A stretch of 64,000 bases of DNA, taken from Botryosphaeria dothidea. Taxonomy: Eukaryota > Ascomycota > Dothideomycetes > Botryosphaeriales > Botryosphaeriaceae. How positions within the stretch are numbered: the stretch's first letter is position 1; the number at the start of each line of letters is the position of its first letter. The DNA lies in assembly GCA_011503125.2 (NCBI GenBank), contig WWBZ02000073.1:2542001-2606000 (forward strand), given 5' to 3'. Below are positions 44,717-57,069 of this stretch, in pieces. Under the pieces are notes generated by a model that did no database searches, had not been told where the DNA came from, and saw only the letters and a program-made list of their open reading frames with translations. The position numbers and the translations under genes are program-made.

Positions 44717-45367
44717 GCTCTGGTGGTTGTCGAGATTTCCAGCGGCGGAGCTTCGCGGGCAGCGACACAGCGTCATCGCGACGCCGATCTCGGCCTGACC
44801 CGCGCACCCTCACAACAACACCACCGCCCATCGTCATGATCGCCGCCGCTGCAGAGACCCGATATCCCGACGAGTCAGTGCCAGTGTCAACATGCGGAGA
44901 GCCGCAGCCGCCTGCACATGCGACCATGGCACCAGCCGCACCCAATTAAGCGCCGCCCAGAGCAAGCGGGACCTGGATCGGCTGGGGCGCGTTGTCCGTC
45001 GCGACCACACGCGACAGCCGGACTGATGCCGTGTTCCCGTTTCAGCGAGATGCGAGCCTGCAGCCGGTCGAAGCTGCTTCAGCCTAACGCCATCGGTGCC
45101 TGCCTATCACCCGAAGTGTGATTGATGAGCACGGCATGGCTGTCCCGCCCGCCGGGGTGTGTGTTGCCATGGAGACGCCGTGCGGTAAACGCCTCGTTTT
45201 TATCACCACCAGCCTCCCCAGAACCCAGGGAAGCTTGCGCCGAGCTCGCCCCTCTCCACCCGCTTCTCTTTGTCCATCACGCATCGTGGGTGCGGTGTGC
45301 TGCCGCATTCCATTCTCCCCACGTGTGCCTCCATTCTTTGATCGTCATTCTTTGCGCCCGCGAAGCC
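44717..45367. other. divergent promoter region
   Basis: 650 bp GC-rich region between divergently transcribed genes. Several short frames overlap here but none has a recognisable motif. Confidence 0.4.
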
Positions 45368-47429
45368 ATGCCCAGCCAGCCGTACATGTACGAGCCGCCT
45401 CAGCGGTTCTCCGCCACCTCGGACACTCTCTATGGCTTCGATCCCAAGGCTGTCACCAAGGCAAGCCGCATGCCTCCAAAGAAGCCGCCGCCAAGAAGCA
45501 GGATGGCCCATTGATGGACTTCAACAGGCACCCGGACAGCTACTTGGTCACGCCATACCAGAGCAATGCCAGGCCTTTCAACCCGAGGACCAAGGTTGTC
45601 ATCAAGTGGGTGCGATGGGGTCAACTGGCTGTCAGGATTCTTCAATTGATCGGCGCCATTGGCCTGCTCATCTGCGTCATCTGCATCAAAGGGACTCAAG
45701 ATACCGAAGGCTGGATCATCCGCGTGCCGGTGGGTTGAACGCTCTGGAATACCCAGAACCGCTTATTCTAACATCTACCAGGCCGCATTCGATATACTCT
45801 GCTGTCTTTATGCAATCTATCATCTTGTCCGTCCCGCCCGCAGCCGTACTGCATCAAGCTCTGCCAGCTACCACTTCTTCACCTTGATCATCGACACTGG
45901 ATTGATTCCTTTCTATGTCTTTACCGCTATGCTTGCGAAGACCAACCTGTCAGAAGCACCTGGCACAGAAGGAAGATGGCGTTCGTTCTTCAACGCGGAC
46001 GAGTCGACCAACAAGATTTTGAGCAGCACCTGGTTGACTTCCGTCACGGTTGGAGGCCTGCATCTCGTCTCAATTGGCGTTGGTCTATACCTTGTTCTTG
46101 TCTTCCGCAAGATTTCTCGTCTTCCACCGGATATGAACCCTCTTGAGGACAACTTGACCTCGCGAAGGAGCACCAAACACAAGCACAAGACCTCGTCTCT
46201 GTCCGAGATCACTGCTCCCCCGGAGAAGCGTTTCAGCGACATGTCCGGCAGTACATGCGTTTCGAGCCCCTCAAGATCCTCTCATGCCCAGGATGAGCCT
46301 TTAATTCCTGACGTCAGGACCATACCATTTGCACAGTCTCGGAGGAACTCTGACTGCAACTACAATCCTCACAACCCGCGCTCCGCCCGTGAATCACGCA
46401 CCTACCTTCCAGACCAGGTCTACCAGCAGCCTCGTTCAAACCGCACCCTCTCGCACCAACGTCTACAGCCGCACCGGTAGCATGAGTCCAACCAAGCTCG
46501 AGCTGAAGGACCTCCCCATCAAGCTCTCCACGAAGTCCCTCGGCGGCTACGACTCCATGTCCCCCTCCTCCTCACCCGACCGCTCGCCTGTCCGTTCAGC
46601 CCGCTCCATGAAGCGCCAAAGCATGAAGAGCGACAACTGGTTCGTCCACCCCGAAGCCGAAGCCGCCTCCGACGAGGACGACGAGCCGACCGCCGCACAC
46701 CCGCTCGTCCGCCGCTACAGCTTCGAGCGCGACGACGACATCGCCCTCTACGCCGACATCGTCAACAACAGCGGCCCGCTCTCCCCGCTCTCCGACGGCG
46801 AGCAGACCGGCCACCTGCGCCCCGAACCGCTCCGCATGAACCCGCCGACGCCGTCCCCCAAGCCCACCCACACGCCCCCGCCGCCCATGCCCTTCCAGTC
46901 CACCGTCGGCTCCATCTCGTCCGAGCACTCGTCGGGCATCGGCCGCGCCCTCACCATCAACTCGTCCGTCACCCGCACCACCGACGCCTGGGGCTACTTC
47001 CCCGGCCAGCACGCCGGCGCCCCCGTCGTCGAGCCCGCCGGTACCCACTCCAACTTCTCGTCCCCCTCCCGCAGCCCCACCCGCAACGGCGGCGGCAAGC
47101 GCTACTACGGCGACCTGCGCGCCGCCCAGGAGGGCATCGCCGGCCGCTACCAGCAGAAGCACAACAACGCCGATCTGCTGGGCGCGCGGCTGGGTGCGAA
47201 CGGCGGTGGTACGACGAAGCGCTCGATGGGCAGGAGTCCGGAGAGGCCGGCGTATGCGCGTGTGGAGAGCAGTCCGCGCGTGGTGAGTCGGAGTGGGGTT
47301 GATGTCGATGGTGCGGATGGGAATAATGGCGATTTGGGGTTGATGAGGGGGAGGGTGGTCAGTGGGAAGATGGCGGAGGAAGGGTTGGTTGGCGTGGTTA
47401 CGAGGAGGAAGGTTAGTGGGATGGCGTAG
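45368..47429 (+). CDS. four-helix membrane protein of unknown function, with apparent frameshifts
   Basis: Resembles a conserved, uncharacterised fungal membrane protein. Start at ATG 45368 (MPSQPYMYEPPQRFSATSD). Four predicted membrane segments: VRILQLIGAIGLLICVICI, AAFDILCCLYAIYHLV (just after the intron at 45730-45781), FFTLIIDTGLIPFYVFTAML and VGGLHLVSIGVGLYLVLVF. A long disordered cytosolic tail rich in Ser, Pro and Arg follows, with many SP and RSxSP-like sites that suggest phosphorylation. Frame changes are needed near 45490 (in a stretch rich in aag and ccg) and between about 46350 and 46450. The remainder is open to a stop at 47429. Confidence 0.68.
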
Positions 47430-48110
47430 TCGGGGGGATGGGGTGTCGGTAGAGGGTTTTCTTGGGCTGGTTGGCTGTTGGTATGGGTTGGTAAAGGATG
47501 GGATTGGTCTGGGTTGGGTTGGGCTGATGGATATATCTTCGCATGTGTGATGTCTGGACGCAAAGGTCGTCTTTTTTTTTTTTGGAACTCTTGGGTTTGC
47601 TTGTCGGGTATTCGTATCCTTGATCAACACTATTGTTGGAGTTCTTGGGGTTGAGGTTGGCTTTTGGTATTCCCGATGCGAGGATGCGATGGATGCGGTA
47701 GTAGCTGTTAGGAAATATTGAGGTATTGATTTTTAAGTTTGTTCGTCTTCCCCGTGAAAGCAGCCTGCATGGGAAAGTTATCTTAGCCACAAAAGGCAAT
47801 AGAGGGATAGCGTCTAACGGAGAAGTCTAGAGCCGCAGTGGACGCCTGATATGCTGGTTCACGGGGTGGAAACGGAGGTCTTGCCCGTTCACGCAAGGTT
47901 CCCTTCGTCGAACCAATCCGGGATCGGCAATCATGTCGGCCAGCTTCTACACCAACCCTATTGTAGTAATTCAGATGGCCAACTCCGCATTAAACACGTC
48001 ATCCGGGGTTAGCATCTTCCATCCACCCCCACCTATCGTTTCCCTCGATCTCACATTTAAACATTTCAAACTCTCGGCGCACTGCTAAGCATCAAAGACT
48101 TGAACAAAAA
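47430..48110. other. intergenic region, no gene seen
   Basis: About 680 bp between tandem genes. A T run lies at about 47571-47582. No coding signal is seen. Confidence 0.4.
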
Positions 48111-49714
48111 TGGATTCGGAATTAATTGATAAGGCAATCTTCTCAAAGCCCACAAACAATGCCGTCCTACTTGCTCTCATCGGGCTGGCCCTGTGCTACC
48201 TCGCATTCGCACGGCTGAGAAACCGCAACCCCAAAACCGGCGGTTCGTAGTCCCGCGCCAAAGCGAGTATCAAACGCACTCACAACCCATAGTCAACCCA
48301 CCGCCCACCGCCCCCACATTCCAAACGCCCCTCCCCCTCCCGTTCAACGACGCCAGCCCAACCACATCAGCCCCCCACCCCTACCGCCCCTTCCAGCACG
48401 GCCCAAACCACATCACCATGGGCATCCGCAAGCTCGACTGGAACGACTGGATCGAGATGGACGCCAACTTCCTGCCCTACCACGCCACCAAAGTCGCGGA
48501 GCTCGAGAAAGACCTCCCCGCGCATGTGCAGTGCGCGGATGACGAGCGGAACGCGGGATGCGTGTTACGAGACGCTGGAGGAGCTGGTGCGGTTCTTGAC
48601 GCATCGGTATCCGAAGGTCTTCTGGTTGGATGGGGGCAGGCTGGGAATGAGGCGACGGGGGAAGTATTCAGTTGGCCGGCGGGTGGAGTGCGGTTTTTGC
48701 GGAGGAGTTGAGGGGTGCTGATGTGCTTTCAGGGAGCCCCGACGGAGGCGTTGGTGGTGGCGGCGAAAGCTGGTGCAGGATGATGTCATCCTGATGGTCG
48801 ACGGAGATGGTAAGTGTGGATTGAAGAAGGGGGGGGGGGCATCATGGCTGCAGACCTCTTCCCCGAAATCTTCATCTCCATCTCCCGCGTAAACCATTTG
48901 ATGGGGAAGATCAGCAGAGAGGAAGCCGAAGCAAGAGGAGCTGTCAATAAGGCAAGCAGCTTCATCTTCGCCGACATTAACTAACTTGTTTCGATTTTCA
49001 GATGGACAGTTCCACCTGGACGCAGGAGCGGTCTGCCTACCCGGATTTTGGCGTCTTCGCGAGAAGTTCGGCTTGTCTCTAGACGAGCTACACTTCGAGG
49101 CGGGGCGTGCCACACTACGAACAGAAGCTCCGGAAGTCTATGAACCGCTTCTTCAAGTCCATGACGCCAGGAGAAAGCAGTTACGCGTAAATAACGTGAG
49201 TTTGTGCGCTTTCCACCCTGCAATTGGCGTGAATGTATGGTTGCTGACCTACTTTAGTTCTTCATTCAAATCGACGACGGCCTGCACTGGTCGCACAGGA
49301 TGGAAGATCAGAACGGGGACGAGGTTGCTTGTACGTCTCGATGGCCCACTAAGAATGCAGCGCCATACATACTAATTCTCATCTACAGCATGGGCGACGG
49401 CGGACAGCGCTGACCTCAAACTCGAAGAGATATACTTCCGGTCGGAGAGGCAGACCTTGCGGCGGCTTCCGCGCTCCGGGGCTTTGATGTTCACCGTGCG
49501 GACGTACTTCGAGCCCGTCACAGTCATCGCTAAGGAGCCGCACGTGCCTGGTAGGCTGGCGGAGGCGATCAGGCAGTGGGATGAGACGGTGTCAGTGTAC
49601 AAGGGGAAGAAGCACTGGGAGCACCTTCTTCTGCCGTATTTGGATGAGCAGCATAGGCTGCAGGTTGAGAATGACGTTCTGCAAGAGCATGTTGAGAGAG
49701 AGTTTCCTTATTGA
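48111..49714 (+). CDS. membrane-anchored DUF3445 (heme-dependent oxidative N-demethylase-like) protein, with apparent frameshifts
   Basis: An N-terminal hydrophobic segment ([19 protein letters not shown]) precedes a domain matching DUF3445, the family of the bacterial heme-dependent oxidative N-demethylase. Seen: [87 protein letters not shown] and, near the end, [20 protein letters not shown]. Introns fit at about 48247-48292, then at 48810-49001, 49196-49257 and 49331-49388. The second exon changes frame near 48545, between 48620 and 48650, and near 48768; the other exons join cleanly. The substrate of the fungal family is not known to me. The first intron boundaries are approximate. Confidence 0.72.
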
Positions 49715-50303
49715 TGGCCGAGAGACTTAGCAGAGACGTAGTATTGGCGAATACGAGACAACTGGGGAAGACTACGCAATGAGTCTCTTGTGCTCAATGT
49801 GCTTACCGGACCCTGCCCTGCATATTGCGGGGCTCGGGAAGGAATTAGAGTGATGCCTTTCTCCAACGCACATCCTCCACAATTTCCCTCCAGTGTGCAA
49901 CTTGTATTTTGATCTTCTGAGAAGGTTTTACGACGCAGGCTGCCTGCTCTCTTCGACCTGCCGTTTTGGTGCTTAGCTCTCCCCGCAAAAGCGTTCCCCA
50001 CAAGCGGGATGTATTGACCCGAGCATCTTCGCTTCCTCAAGAGAATACGAATGACGTCTTAAGCACGACTCGCCTATACATGCTTTCGGATAAGGGGAAG
50101 CCACTGTATCTCTAACAGATCACCGTTCCTGCCATTGGGGGAATTTCGACATAGCGAAACGTCGGCAGAAAGTTGACCGGCATACCCTCGCTATTCGCTC
50201 TAATTTAAGAGCTTATTCGTTTCTGCCAGCTTTAAGAACCATTATCCTGTACGTCCGGAGTCGCAAAGTACTTTTTCGATTTTTCCAAAGCAAACAAGCA
50301 ACC
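49715..50303. other. intergenic region, promoter of the acetylesterase gene
   Basis: About 590 bp without a supported frame. No distinct regulatory site is identified. Confidence 0.4.
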
Positions 50304-51202
50304 ATGGTTGGCTTGAGCAACTTCCCCCTTTTGGCCTCGCTCCCGTTGCTCGTCGCCGGACGGCCGCAAGGGACTCGAGAGATACTCAAGCGACAGGATG
50401 CCGACATCCCGGCCGCATTCTTCCTTGCTGGAGACAGCACGACTGCCACCAATGGTGGTTGGGGTGACGGCTTCCTCGCCGAAACACTCCAAAACGGCGC
50501 ATGGGGCACCAACTTCGCCAAGAGCGGGGCGACGACCGTGAGCTTCCGCAATGAAGGCCTGTGGGACGACACCATCGAGGCGGTCAAGAACGTGTCGGCG
50601 AATGGAGATTACACTGCTTGGGTGACGATTCAGGTGTGTTGCCATCCAGATCAACTGTTTTTCAACGCGCCACTGACCCGGTATCTACAGTTCGGACACA
50701 ACGACCAGAAAGCAGCGGCCGGCATCTCGCTGCAAGAATTCTCTGACAACCTCGCCAAGTTTGTTGACGAAGTTCGTGACGCTGGTGGTTATCCTGTGAG
50801 TCTTGTTTCCATCTACCCCTCTGCCTCCGCTGACAGGGGAACAAACAGATCCTTGTCTCCTCCTTGTCCCGACGTGGATATGAGGACGGTCGCGTTGTTG
50901 AGAATCTGGCAAATGAGACTGCTGCCGCGTTGAGCGTGGCGGAAGAGAAGGGGGCTCTCTCGATCAACCTCAACAAGGCTTCGACGGACTACTTGAACGC
51001 CATTGGCAGCGAGGATGCATGGACGTACAACCTGACGCCCGATGACAGGACGCATCTGAACGAGGCTGGCCGATCGGTGTTCGGCAACATGGTTGCGTGG
51101 CTGCTGGATACTAGCGCGCAGGGTGATCTTCTGAGCAAATATACCGTGGCGGGCGAGCAGTACGTCGAGGCGTTCGAGAACGGCGTGTTCATCGCTGAGT
51201 GA
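50304..51202 (+). CDS. secreted SGNH esterase, rhamnogalacturonan-acetylesterase type (CE12-like)
   Basis: 262-residue protein from exons 50304-50633, 50691-50795 and 50849-51202. A signal peptide (VGLSNFPLLASLPLLVAG) is followed by a probable propeptide with a Lys-Arg site (EILKRQ). SGNH blocks: FLAGDSTTA with the nucleophile Ser, the Gly of GTNFAKSG, FGHNDQ with the oxyanion Asn, and DDRTHLNEAG with the catalytic Asp and His. The GDST start and GHND block match rhamnogalacturonan acetylesterases, which remove acetyl groups from pectin. The gene is intact and converges on a GH43 gene. Confidence 0.85.
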
Positions 51203-51920
51203 CGATCACGCTGCGGCGGAAGTGCGGACAGAGAACCGGATTTCACATGTAGTCGAAGAGCAGGGCTGATGAGTCCATGATGCAGGGCTAGCTCGTGATT
51301 GGGGGCTTTGTTCACTATTCAGGCTGATCGAAATAAGGGAAGGAGTTGTTCTCCACTGTAAACAAGCATCTTCGGATGGCGTCCCGGCGCGCGGTGGAGC
51401 GCGCACGCACCCGATGCACATCCCGCAACCGCACTAACGCCCGATCGGGCAGCGCTCTGGACACCGAGCGGTAGATCAACAACTCGCGATTGCGTAGTCA
51501 CAGGGCTCTTGCCACAGTCCTTTGACGTGTCTGTGCAGCCCCTTGGACGTCAGCAGTAGTGATAAGCCTGCAGGGTGCAGCCATTGACTGCTGTCTTCTC
51601 TGGATGGACAGGGCGAGAGCCTGTGTTTCTGTGAATAACGGCTGATATTATAGGATCCCTACCCCTGTGGTGTCATCTTTACCTACTGTCAAAAGATGGT
51701 GAGTACTGTCTCAGGCGTGGCCCGTCCATAGCCTTCACCGATTATCTGGCGATTACTTCGTCAAGGAGCTCAGTCTTCGAAACTTGCACAGAAATCTATT
51801 ATGCTTTATACATTAGAGGGGACCTGGCAGTCATATCCTCAGTAACGTAAACTCCAAACGTGATACCACATGTCGTAATCATTCCAGCTCTCAGATGCAT
51901 TGCCAGAATGCAAACACCCA
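51203..51920. other. intergenic region between two convergent CAZyme genes
   Basis: About 720 bp containing both 3' ends. No gene is seen. Confidence 0.4.
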
Positions 51921-53036
51921 TTACACCGCCGTCGCGGCAACCCTCATCTTCTTGTCCGCGCCCAGCGAGAACGACACTTCCGTCGTGTACATCGCCCGGC
52001 CGCCCTTTCCGTCCGAGGCGTGGAAGACCATGTGCTTTCCATCCTGTGCAACCGTCGCGCCACCGGGCGCCTTCAATCCCGCAGTGCCCGTCACCGCGAA
52101 CGGACCAGCCTTGGTGTAGGGGCCCTCGACGCTATCCGCAAACGCGTAGCCAATGTCGTACATGTCGGTGGAGTAGCAGTTCGAGCTGAAGAACAGCACG
52201 TACTTGCCGTCCTCCGTCCGGACGAGGTTGGGGGCCTCGACGAGTGGGCCGTCGGCCTCGCCGCGGTCGAGGATCTGCCTGGGCTCGCCGATCTTGGTGA
52301 AGCCGTCGGGGCCGACCTCTTGGAGCATGATCGGGGTCGGCACCTGCGGCGCCTTCATGTTGCCGCAGAGCCCGCCGTTACCCGCGTTGTTGCCGTCGAT
52401 CTTGTACACCACGTACCGCTTGCCCGTCGCCGTGTCCTTGAAGCCGGCCGGATCGATCGTGCCGCCGTGCTCGGTGTGGCACGCGAACGGCTCGTCGATG
52501 GGCTCGTACGGGCCCTGCGGCGTGGCGCCCACCGCCGCGCCGATGCAGTGGTTCTTCGCGTCCTTCTTCTGCGCCGAGTAGTACAGGACGTACATGCCCA
52601 GGTCGTTGGTGACGACGTCGGGCGCCCACACGGCGGGCGGCGCGTTGGACCACGGCCAGCGGCCCTCGAGCAGCCCGCCGACCGTGTCCATGAAGTCGCC
52701 CGACGTGGGCAGGAAGTTCTCCGTCTTCATCTTGGGCTGCGCCGTCCACGCGCCCGTGCGCGGCAGCGCGTCCCACGTCTCCTTGACCGTCCAGCTCTCG
52801 AAGTCGGTCGACGTGGCGACGCGCACGTTGGACTTGCCGTTGTTGGTGGCGAAGGCGTACCAGGTGTTGCCGACCTTGAGCACACCCGGGTCGGCGAACT
52901 CGGATTGCACGACCCGCTGCGTCTTGAAGTGCGGCGGCTTGAAGCCGCCGGCCGTCATGTTGGTGGGGGCCGCCTCGGTGAGGGTGGCGGAGGCGGACAG
53001 CAGGGCCGCCGCGGCGAAACGAGTGTAGAACATCAT
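51921..53036 (-). CDS. secreted glycoside hydrolase family 43 protein
   Basis: 371-residue single-exon gene with a signal peptide (AAAALLSASATLTEA before APT). It shows the GH43 five-bladed propeller motifs: SEFADPGVLKV with the catalytic base Asp, AVWAPDVV, GTIDPAGF with the pKa-tuning Asp, and LVEAPNLV with the acid Glu. Family members cut arabinan, arabinoxylan or xylo-oligosaccharides; the length and single domain suit arabinanase- or arabinofuranosidase-like enzymes, but specificity cannot be read here. The gene is intact and GC-rich, so all six frames look open. Confidence 0.88.
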   Translation of the reverse strand: MMFYTRFAAAALLSASATLTEAAPTNMTAGGFKPPHFKTQRVVQSEFADPGVLKVGNTWYAFATNNGKSNVRVATSTDFESWTVKETWDALPRTGAWTAQPKMKTENFLPTSGDFMDTVGGLLEGRWPWSNAPPAVWAPDVVTNDLGMYVLYYSAQKKDAKNHCIGAAVGATPQGPYEPIDEPFACHTEHGGTIDPAGFKDTATGKRYVVYKIDGNNAGNGGLCGNMKAPQVPTPIMLQEVGPDGFTKIGEPRQILDRGEADGPLVEAPNLVRTEDGKYVLFFSSNCYSTDMYDIGYAFADSVEGPYTKAGPFAVTGTAGLKAPGGATVAQDGKHMVFHASDGKGGRAMYTTEVSFSLGADKKMRVAATAV

Positions 53037-54983
53037 GGTAACGAGTGACTGGCCTGACTCTACTGGAAGGAGGGGCTTGGTTGAGTAGCTGGAAGCTGTT
53101 GAGCTGTGATGACCGGAGTACCGTTCCGGGGAGCGCTGTATTTATGGTGGGCTTCTGGGAAACCTGCTCGAAGGCTTCGAGAAGCCTTTCAGGCTTGCAA
53201 TCCTTACCTTCTCGGGCAATTGGATGCTCCAGGGCGTCCAATTGATCCACGCTTTTCCGCGCTTTCCTGATCAACACCATACCCCTGGGAGTGTTGGTGA
53301 TCGTCTCCAGCTGTGGGTCCTGTTGATCGCAACCCTGGATTCACCGACACTTAACTCTCCTGAGACTGTACTAACAGATTTAGAAGCAAACACTGTTCAA
53401 GTGCATGTCAACGTGTCTAGGAAATCATGTTGTTCAGGTGGCAGTGTTGCTGACGTGGTTTGTGACGTCAAGTGATGTTCGCAGAAAACCTGCAGGTTGC
53501 GTGCGGGGACAATCTGATTGCGTGTGGGATACTATCAGCATAGGCCAGGTTTAATATTGTTCAGAGCCCTGTGCGAAGGTCAGTGAGCATTAACATCCCA
53601 CAAACTGGGCTGGACACTGACCTGAGAGAAATAGGGCGCAGTCTGTGCTGTTCTCTCCAGATGCCTTCTCCGCCTTTCCCGGGACACTTGCTGAAGAGAT
53701 AGTAATCTTCCCCTTGCGCTACTCCATAATCACGCAATGAATTAGATAGTTGATCTGTGTCCATCAGGGGAACGTATAGACGCGCAACATACTCTTCCTT
53801 CACGTGATTGGGGTGGGGTTGTGGCCAAGGCAGGGCTGAATAGAAAGGCCCCTTAGCGCCCACAATGCACCTCAAGCCCAGCCGAGATGCCGATTTTTGG
53901 ATAGCAACGAGGGGAAAATTCAGATGGCTGTGACTTAACGAAACGTCTTGAGAAGTGGAAGCATGCACGCTGACGACAGCATTGGTAATGGGAACACGAC
54001 AATCAGTAATTAAGCTACCGCAGTCACTGATTAACCAATAACATGTGCTTTCAAATGTGACAGACAATACATAACCATATTTTTCATCATGAAACGCATT
54101 TTATGCTCGTTGATGCATGAACCCAAAGTGACGACTACTGCAGCATTCGTTTCATTCGTGAGCTAGGATGCATGGGATTGCTGTTCTCTTTCCTCTAATC
54201 CGTAGTTCGCGAATGGGTTATTGGAGCCACTGTTGTGGCCAGCGTCCTTGACTTTCTCGGAACCGGGCTCAAAGGAGCCTCCTGAGGCGTGATCACACTT
54301 TGAGGCATACATGCGTTGGAAGGCTCTCGAGATTGTGTCGATCAGAACTCAAGCCCTGCTAGTTTTTTCTCTAGGCAGTAAGAGACTTGTGATAATGAAT
54401 GTGACTGCTCTTGCATATGTGGGGGTTCTGCATCCAACACTTTGATAGGATCAATGGAGATGTTCCAAGTAAGGCCGATTGGATTTCAGGTGGTAGAATT
54501 ACGGACACCATGCAAGGACAGGAAAACCACAGCTCAATCCAGGTACGTACTCTCACGTCAATCAGATCGTCTTTTACTTGGATATTGCTGTTAACCTTGT
54601 AACGAAATTGTGATGTTGTCCTTACTTCTTACTGACGTCATCAGCACAATGTTAATGCCGAGATCCTGAAGCCTTAATGCATTGTAGTCTACGTCCGCTT
54701 TGTCTCCAATATTTCTTCTCTCTCGTGAGGACCATGATGTCGATGTTCCAATGTTCGGATTTCTCAACAACGGCTTCACACTATGGTCACCCAGCAAGAC
54801 AAAACACTTTTCGCAGTACGAGTACGTGCCTTCCATCGAAAATACGTTAATTCTTTCAGATTAGTCATTTAGAGCTCAAGATGGCATTCTCGGTTGCTCG
54901 AATAATGCATTGAGGCGGGTGCATTGAGGTCCGATTGTGGAGTTACAGAGACAAAAAGGTTTTATCTTCCACTCAGAAAGCTG
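53037..54983. other. intergenic region, no gene seen
   Basis: Nearly 2 kb between the GH43 start and the Fot1-like element. A 168-codon minus-strand frame at 53561-54067 has no motif and I do not call it. The first few hundred bases should include the GH43 promoter. Confidence 0.4.
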
Positions 54984-54985
54984 TA

Positions 54986-56835
54986 ACGTAGATACTAAGC
55001 GAGCTGGCCATCTAAGCGAGCTGGCCACTCGACCAACTTTTCGCGACGCGTTAACTATCAACCACAATGCCTCAACTATCTAAGCTCTAACCAAGCTACA
55101 ACGAAGCAGATATCCTCCTTGCTATCTTAGCTATTAACTATAATCAAATTCAGAGCGAAAGACGCGCTACATCAACGTTTAACGTCGTTCGATTAATACT
55201 TTAAAACCGACGCGCCGGAATCAAACCACGACGCGATTACGAGACTAATTTAAAGAAGCTCTCTAAGCTAGAGGAAGAGGTAATTATTAGATATATACTA
55301 GACCTAGATTCGCGAGGGTTCCCGCCTACACTAGACGCTATACGAGATATAGCCAACCAACTGCTCGCTACGCGTGGCGCTGGCCAGGTCGGCAGAGACT
55401 GGCCAAGGAACTTTGTCAAACGGAGTCCTGCCCTTACAACGCGATTCAATCGACCGTACGATCGATAGCGAGCTCTCTGCGAGGACTATAAGGTAATTAG
55501 CGAGTAGTTCGACCTTATGCAGCGTATTAAGGCTACGTACGGCATTATTAATAAGGATACCTACAACTTTAATAAGACTAGGTTTCTAATAGGCAAGATA
55601 TCCTCTCAGCTAGTTATTACTAGCTCTAAGAGGCGTGGACGACGGAAGGCAATCTAACCAGGTAATCGTAAGTAGGCTACAGCAATCTAGGCTATCAACG
55701 CATATAGATGGGCGATTCTACCTTTTATTATCTTTGCGGGCAAGTACCACCTCTCTACGTGGTATAAGGGTAATAATATACCTTAGGACTAGACTATCGC
55801 ACTAAGTGAGAATAGATAGATAACTAATAAGCTTAGTATTAAGTGGCTAAGGCACTTTATTAAGCATACTTATCAACGCGTTGGCACCTATCAGCTGTTG
55901 ATCCTTAATAGTCATAAGAGCCACAACTCGCTTGAATTTTAGACTATCTGCAAGGAGAACAAGATTATCATAATTAGTATACCGCCTTATTCATCGCATT
56001 TACTCTAGCCACTCGATGTAGGCTGCTTCTCGGCATAGAAGAAGGCGTACGGGTATAAGGTCGATAGCCTAATCCGGAGCCATATCAACTACATTACTAA
56101 GCTTAAATTCCTACTAGCCTTCCGCGTAGCCTTTAATCGATTAATTACGAAGGATAATATCTACGCAAGCTTTCGAGGTGCTGGTCTAGTCCTATTTAAT
56201 CCAGATGCAGTGCTATTAAGGCTAGATATCAAGCTTCGTACGCCGACGCCGCCAACTAGACTAGTTGATTAATAGGAATCTAAAACACTAAGCAACACGC
56301 GCGAGCTAGAGGCTCAAACAACTCTAATTCGTAATCGGATCCAAAGGCATCAGAACAGCTCGCCTAGTTCTATTATTAAATTAATCAATCAGCTCGCCAA
56401 AGGCGCTAAGCTAACGATCCATTCTGGCGTGTTACTACGCGATCAGGTCGCTTAGCTTCAAAGAGCAAACGAGGCAGCTATAAACCGTAGAGAGCGTAAA
56501 AAGAAGCGGATCTAAAAGTAAGGTGCCTTAACGAAGGTAGAAGGTAAGAATATAACTACTTAGAGAGAGGTAGAGGGGTAGATTCAAGATAAGATGCGCC
56601 AGAGCAGAGTAGAGGCAGGTGTGAGCCGATAGGCTTTAGCACGCTGTAAACGCTGTAGAGAGCGAGGGCATAATTCACGTACGTATAAGAAAGATGTAGT
56701 AGATAGTAGTTAAGCTTAAATAGCTACTATATATCTACTACTCTAATGCGTTGTTGAGGTATCGTGCTAAAGATGCGTGAAAAGTTGGTTGGGTAGCTAG
56801 CTCGCTTAGATGGCCAGCTCGCTTAGTATCTACGT
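54986..56835 (+). mobile_element. Fot1/pogo-type DNA transposon, RIP-decayed
   Basis: 1850 bp with long inverted ends beginning acgtagatactaagcgagct (54986) and its complement ending at 56835, flanked by TA duplications (54984-54985, 56836-56837). Just inside the left end, ctaagcgagctggcca is repeated in tandem. The plus-strand transposase carries the CENP-B-like DNA-binding region, TRFNRPYDR, ISSQLVITSSKRRGR, FIIFAGKYHLST, NSHKSHNS, PPYSSHLL and PLDVGCFSA. Many stops fall at expected Trp or Gln codons, and DETGF reads NKTRF, so the first catalytic Asp is lost by a G-to-A change. It cannot be active. Confidence 0.88.
55067..56271 (+). pseudogene. Fot1/pogo transposase pseudogene
   Basis: Reads from MPQLSKL near 55067 to a C-terminal LRTPTPP near 56250. 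It is interrupted by about a dozen in-frame stops, mostly TAG and TAA. The DDE core is recognisable, but catalytic positions read Asn instead of Asp at the first site (FNKTRF) and at the second (ILNSHKSH). Confidence 0.8.
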
Positions 56836-57069
56836 TATAAGAATATAAGCATACACTCGCAGAATGACACGCAGGATCCTCCCGAATCGCGTCATCTCAG
56901 GCCGCTCGCTTAAGCTCCTTGGCTCGCGACATTAGCCTTGTTGCCCAACCCAGCGCCCGAATCCTGCTACTCCCTCACGATGCTACTCTAAAATGAGTCA
57001 CTCCAAAGCACGATAAAATCCCAAAGCCAACACTCCATTTTTGCCCACAAACAAACAACAACAGCAACC

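Noticed and set aside
46596..47630. 344-codon minus-strand frame
   Set aside because: Antisense to the Ser/Pro-rich tail of the membrane protein; repetitive Gly/Val/Arg composition without a domain.
51900..53280. Long open frames on both strands over the GH43 gene
   Set aside because: High GC keeps several frames open; only the minus frame 51921-53036 has a signal peptide and the GH43 catalytic residues.
53561..54067. 168-codon minus-strand frame
   Set aside because: No recognisable motif and no supporting splice structure or neighbour; could be chance.
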